Source: a virus
Strand: one strand, 5' to 3'
IMG/VR virus record: IMGVR_UViG_3300031578_000216
Span: 1 to 32,045 of that record
Length of the DNA stretch: 32,045 nt
The position numbers were made by a program, and so were the translations under genes. Below are positions 29,568-32,045 of this stretch, piece after piece (the stretch's first letter is position 1; each line of letters begins with the position of its first letter). The notes beneath the pieces are model-generated. The model searched no databases. It saw only the letters and a program-made list of their open reading frames with translations, and was not told the origin of the DNA.

Positions 29568-29906
29568 ATGAAAAAAGAATTTACAAAAATATGCCATAAT
29601 GAATTATGTAAGAAAGAATTTAAAACAAGAGATAAAAGAAGAGTTAATTGTTCAAGACAATGCAGCAGAGAATCAGAAAAACAATATAAAAAAATATATG
29701 CTGAAAGTGAAAAAGGAAGAGAAGTTCAAAAAAAATGTAGGCAAAAGAAAAAACAAAAACATGAACATTTGAGATGGGTACATGGAAATCCAGTGTATGG
29801 GGTTCATGTTTGTAAACATTGTGGAGAGGAATATTGGGGTAACGAGGGATATTGTGATTTTAAAAAAATTAAAGAAATGGAGAAGAAATGCCAACCCAAA
29901 CAGTAA
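29568..29906 (+). CDS. Basic protein with two zinc-binding pairs
   Basis: 112 residues. The N-terminus has ICHNELCKKEFKTRDKRRVNCSRQCSRE, a four-cysteine zinc module. A helical basic middle region (QKKCRQKKKQKHEHLRWVHG) is followed by VCKHCGEEYWGNEGYC, a second zinc module. Such double modules are typical of small phage DNA- or RNA-binding proteins, sometimes with HNH relatives. An ATG at 29561 in another frame overlaps the start. No catalytic motif seen. Confidence 0.6.
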   Translation: MKKEFTKICHNELCKKEFKTRDKRRVNCSRQCSRESEKQYKKIYAESEKGREVQKKCRQKKKQKHEHLRWVHGNPVYGVHVCKHCGEEYWGNEGYCDFKKIKEMEKKCQPKQ

Positions 29907-30055
29907 GACAAGGAGTTTTTTTTATTTTCATATTCGTAGAACTATTTGTAGGATCATACTTTTTAAAATTTTCAATGTTTGAGAATTTGATTATTATAAT
30001 TTTTGCAGCAATAGTCATGAAATTGACAGACATCGAAGAGGCTATAAGATGTTAG
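29888..30055 (+). CDS. 55-residue membrane protein
   Basis: Short ORF overlapping its neighbours at both ends. Two hydrophobic stretches are visible, QGVFFIFIFVELFVGSYFL and NLIIIIFAAIVM, so it probably spans the membrane twice. GGAG lies 6-9 nt upstream. Function unknown; superinfection exclusion or a membrane regulator is possible. Confidence 0.5.
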   Translation: MPTQTVRQGVFFIFIFVELFVGSYFLKFSMFENLIIIIFAAIVMKLTDIEEAIRC

Positions 30056-30258
30056 GATATAAAAAATGCCCAGAGTGGCTTAAAAGAGCATACAAAAAAG
30101 CAGTAAAATTTACTTGTGAAGATTGTGAAGAAGTTTTCCAAGAGAAAGAATTGGAGATTCATCGAATAATTCCTGGATACAAAGGAGGAACATACAGGCC
30201 AGGGAATGTTAAGATTTTATGTAAAGAGTGTCATAAGAGGTATGCAGAAGAATGGTAG
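30049..30258 (+). CDS. Small HNH endonuclease-like protein
   Basis: 69 residues. CEDC (residues 23-26), EIHRIIPGYKGGTYRPGNVKILCKECHKR: the EIHRI histidine, the N in GNVKILC and the CKECH zinc pair follow the HNH order closely. It is about the minimum length for the fold. It overlaps the previous stop by 7 nt and the next start by 7 nt. HNH proteins in viruses act as packaging nicking enzymes or homing endonucleases; position among early genes favours the second. Confidence 0.7.
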   Translation: MLGYKKCPEWLKRAYKKAVKFTCEDCEEVFQEKELEIHRIIPGYKGGTYRPGNVKILCKECHKRYAEEW

Positions 30259-30470
30259 ATAATTGTGAAAATTGTGGAAAAGAAATAGATGTTCCTGAAA
30301 CAGCATTGAAACTTTGTGATAATTGTTTTAATGAGGAATGTGAATGTAGACATATAAGAGCAAAGCATGTTGATAATGGGAGTTGCATACATGAATTTAG
30401 TTTAAATCATAAAACTAAAAGAGGGGAGTTTTGTAAATGTAAAAAGTTTAAATTAAAAAATGATAAATAA
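30252..30470 (+). CDS. Zinc-ribbon protein with several cysteine pairs
   Basis: 72 residues with nine cysteines and two or three histidines: CENC (5-8), CDNC (22-25), CEC, CRH, SCIHEF and FCKCKKF. Probably two zinc sites. The pattern RAKHVDNGSCIHEF recalls small zinc-binding proteins of phages and archaea that bind nucleic acids or other proteins. Overlaps both neighbours. Function unknown. Confidence 0.6.
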   Translation: MVDNCENCGKEIDVPETALKLCDNCFNEECECRHIRAKHVDNGSCIHEFSLNHKTKRGEFCKCKKFKLKNDK

Positions 30471-30717
30471 AATAGAAATGGAATGGAAGAAAAAGAGAGG
30501 CAAAAGTAGGTGTGTACTTTGCGGGCATTGTGTAGTTGCTTGTCCTAATGATGCTCTTAGATTTAACAGAAGTAGTGATGATCTAACTTTTGATGATGAG
30601 ATAATTATCAATCATTCAAAATGTACTGGATGCGGAAAATGTACTGAAGCTTGTCCAGAGATTGGAGGAATGATTAAATTAAAAAATGGCAAAAACAAAA
30701 CAAAAACCAAAAATTGA
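30460..30717 (+). CDS. 2[4Fe-4S] ferredoxin-like protein
   Basis: 85 residues; an ATG at 30478 is also possible. Cys18, 21, 24 and 28 followed by Pro29, and Cys55, 58, 61 and 65 followed by Pro66, give two complete C-x2-C-x2-C-x3-C-P motifs. Both clusters are intact, so it should bind two [4Fe-4S] centres and carry electrons. N- and C-terminal extensions are lysine-rich. Ferredoxins are rare in viruses; it may supply a viral or host redox enzyme, though no partner is visible here. Overlaps both neighbours. Confidence 0.8.
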   Translation: MINKIEMEWKKKRGKSRCVLCGHCVVACPNDALRFNRSSDDLTFDDEIIINHSKCTGCGKCTEACPEIGGMIKLKNGKNKTKTKN

Positions 30718-30943
30718 AAAATGTTTTTGTGGGCACCTAAATGCTCATACTAGAGAATGTAAAAGAAAAAATACTTTTTTAAGATTTTATGAAGTTAGAA
30801 AAAAAAGATGGAAAGAAAGAGTAAAGAATCATCAATGTGGGGATTGTGGAAAAAAAGTAGAACCAAAAATTATATATCCCTCAAGATGTAAATGTTGTAA
30901 TGATAAAAACAATGGACAAAAAAACACAAGGAAAAAAGAATAA
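30686..30943 (+). CDS. Small zinc-ribbon basic protein
   Basis: 85 residues. CFCGHLNAHTREC (13-25) and CGDCGKKVEPKIIYPSRCKCC (51-71) form two zinc modules. Very basic elsewhere (FLRFYEVRKKRWKERVKNHQ). It overlaps the ferredoxin gene by 32 nt in another frame and the nuclease gene by 44 nt. Nucleic-acid binding is likely. No enzyme motif seen. Confidence 0.55.
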   Translation: MAKTKQKPKIEKCFCGHLNAHTRECKRKNTFLRFYEVRKKRWKERVKNHQCGDCGKKVEPKIIYPSRCKCCNDKNNGQKNTRKKE

Positions 30944-31388
30944 AGCAAGTGGAGCTCGGTTTGAATTGAAAGTTAGAAAGGATCTTGAATCTAAAGGTTG
31001 GATTGTTTCTAAGTGGATGAATAATGTTGAGTTTGATAAAATATTTGTAAATACAACTTGTCCAGAGATAGGTTATTTTTATGATACGAAAGGAAACCGT
31101 AAGCCAATATCTGGTAAACTAATCCCAGCAAAGCACAAGTTTAGAGGACCAGGAATACCAATGGCCATAGGAACAGGTTTTCCAGACTTTATTGTTTTTA
31201 GTCCAGCAGATTCGTGCAGACCTAAAATTATTGGAGTAGAAGTAAAATCAAATGGATATTTAGACAAAGTAGAAAAAGAGAAATGCAAATGGTTATTAGA
31301 TAATAATGTTTTCAGTAAAATAATTATAGCAAGTAAGTCTAAGAAGAGAGGAGAAATTGTATATAAAGAAATTGCTAAAAACCAATAA
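30900..31388 (+). CDS. PD-(D/E)XK nuclease, Holliday junction resolvase-like
   Basis: 162 residues from the ATG at 30900; an ATG at 30912 is as plausible. Motifs in order: GARFELKVRKDLESKGWIVSKW (helix with the motif I Glu, then a strand), TGFPDFIVFSP (motif II Asp), IIGVEVKSNGYLDKVEKEKCKWL (motif III E-V-K, then a helix). This is the order in archaeal Hjc-like resolvases and VRR-NUC proteins. An insertion of about 45 residues separates motifs I and II. It could resolve branched DNA before packaging and acts well with the annealing protein. Confidence 0.75.
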   Translation: MIKTMDKKTQGKKNKASGARFELKVRKDLESKGWIVSKWMNNVEFDKIFVNTTCPEIGYFYDTKGNRKPISGKLIPAKHKFRGPGIPMAIGTGFPDFIVFSPADSCRPKIIGVEVKSNGYLDKVEKEKCKWLLDNNVFSKIIIASKSKKRGEIVYKEIAKNQ

Positions 31389-31389
31389 G

Positions 31390-31419
31390 TTTAAATAGTG
31401 ATTATACTGCTATAATTAT
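31390..31419 (+). promoter_or_regulatory. Promoter with operator, leaderless winged-helix gene (copy 4 of 4)
   Basis: The box tttaaata (31390-31397) is centred 26 nt before the ATG at 31420. The operator at 31400-31417 is GATTATACTGCTATAATT, one change from the consensus that breaks the dyad at one position. The start codon follows 2 nt after it, so the operator covers the promoter-start interval. This is the likely autoregulatory site. Confidence 0.7.
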
Positions 31420-31611
31420 ATGGTTGTTGAGAGAGTTGATATTAAAGAGGCTACATTGAAAAAAGTTAAAGATTTCTTGAAAAAACAAAAAAAGCCAGTG
31501 TATAAATCTGATATTGCAAGAAAGGCAAAAGTTGATTATAATTCTTTGAATTTTGCATTAAAGCAAATGAAAATTAAAACAGATGAAAAGGGGAGGATAA
31601 AATTATGTTAG
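31420..31611 (+). CDS. Small winged-helix regulator, candidate operator-binding protein
   Basis: 63 residues, leaderless. The helix-turn-helix reads LKKVKDFLKKQKKPVYKSDIARKAKVDYNSLNFALKQMK, with KVDYNSLNFALKQM as the recognition helix, followed by a wing (IKTDEKGRIKLC). It is the first gene after an operator copy. Phage repressors commonly control their own promoter, so it is the first candidate for binding the 18-bp dyad. Its small size would need dimer formation. Confidence 0.65.
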   Translation: MVVERVDIKEATLKKVKDFLKKQKKPVYKSDIARKAKVDYNSLNFALKQMKIKTDEKGRIKLC

Positions 31612-31910
31612 AAATAATTAACCAAAGATACATGAAATTTCTTTTTGAAATTGCAAAGAAGCCAAAAAACATTTCTTGGCTTGCAAAAAAAGGGGACTTA
31701 ACTTTGAGTGTAGCATCTACTTTGATTTCAAGGTGGGAAAGAGAAGGAGTTATTTCAAAGAAAAAATCAGATGGGGGACGTGGAAAAGAAATAATTATTT
31801 ATATGACAGAATATGGAAAAGATCAAGTAAAATTATTGAGACAGATGTATAAGAATCATAAGGATAAAAAGGTAAATGTTCAAAACATAGTTGAAGGGAG
31901 GGAACAATGA
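31605..31910 (+). CDS. MarR-like winged-helix regulator
   Basis: 101 residues. INQRYMKFLFEIAKKPKNISWLAKKGDLTLSVASTLISRWEREGVISKKKSDGGRGKEIIIYMTEYGKDQVKLLRQMY matches a MarR/ArsR-type fold: helix, helix-turn-helix with SVASTLISRWEREG as the recognition helix, then a beta-wing (GRGKEIIIYMT) and a C-terminal helix. It overlaps the 31420 gene by 7 nt, so both are made from the same operator-controlled mRNA. It is a second candidate for the operator-binding factor. Confidence 0.7.
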   Translation: MLEIINQRYMKFLFEIAKKPKNISWLAKKGDLTLSVASTLISRWEREGVISKKKSDGGRGKEIIIYMTEYGKDQVKLLRQMYKNHKDKKVNVQNIVEGREQ

Positions 31911-32045
31911 AAGAACCACAAGAAGAAAAAAGCAGTTTATCTTACGATGATAGAAGAAAAATTCTTACTTTAAAGAAATCTGTAATTAATGAAAACAAAA
32001 CATTAGAAGTAAAAGAAGGTGAAAAAGTTATTGAAGAACCAAGAT
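31907..32045 (+). CDS. Hypothetical protein, 3' truncated by window edge
   Basis: 46 codons are visible and no stop is reached. It starts inside the previous stop (ATGA), with GGGAGG 6 nt upstream. The visible part is hydrophilic (MKEPQEEKSSLSYDDRRKIL, then a lysine-rich helix). Third gene of the operator-controlled unit. No family can be named from this fragment. Confidence 0.6.
   Translation, partial: MKEPQEEKSSLSYDDRRKILTLKKSVINENKTLEVKEGEKVIEEPR

Overview
The window looks like part of the genome of a tailed virus (Caudoviricetes type), most probably one infecting an AT-rich archaeon of the DPANN kind. The tailed-virus call rests on a nearly complete head-neck-tail module: a prohead protease fused to a scaffold, an HK97-type major capsid protein, head-tail adaptor, head-closure, gp10-like, tail terminator, tail tube, frameshifted tail assembly chaperone, tape measure, Dit-like and Tal-like proteins. 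The archaeal call is inference. Several genes start 26-27 nt after a TATA-like box with no leader, T-runs follow several genes, and the fibre proteins carry the GNGSQLTG and GNVGINTTTP modules I associate with DPANN surface proteins. All supported genes are on the + strand. No terminase, portal, polymerase or integrase is visible, so the window is a fragment. Both ends cut a gene.

Layout. Positions 1-2340 hold the end of a fibre gene and three small genes. Positions 2398-7924 hold head genes: protease/scaffold, capsid, decoration-like proteins, a beta-helix protein and an adaptor. Positions 7921-14346 are a cassette of three large exported fibre-like or adhesin-like proteins plus a small cysteine-rich membrane protein. 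Positions 14333-22162 return to neck and tail genes, with a structured untranslated region at 15439-15703. Positions 22197-23888 hold small membrane proteins, probably for lysis or membrane functions. Positions 23889-24510 are non-coding apart from a 29-codon leaderless ORF. Positions 24511-32045 are packed with small early-type genes: winged-helix proteins, many zinc-binding proteins, HNH endonucleases, a membrane HExxH protein, a strand-annealing candidate, a ferredoxin and a PD-(D/E)XK nuclease. A tRNA-like gene lies at 29313-29382 inside a 324-nt block of hairpins.

The least expected content is regulatory. An 18-bp operator (GATTATACTGGTATAATT, whose inner 16 bp form a perfect dyad) occurs at four promoters, always between the TATA-like box and the predicted start. 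One copy drives the leaderless 29-codon ORF and the structured RNA after it. Another drives a winged-helix gene that could encode the regulator. The leader of the annealing-protein gene can fold into two exclusive hairpins that expose or hide its ribosome binding site. The tail chaperone pair carries A AAA AAC directly before the stop codon, in exact phase for a -1 frameshift.
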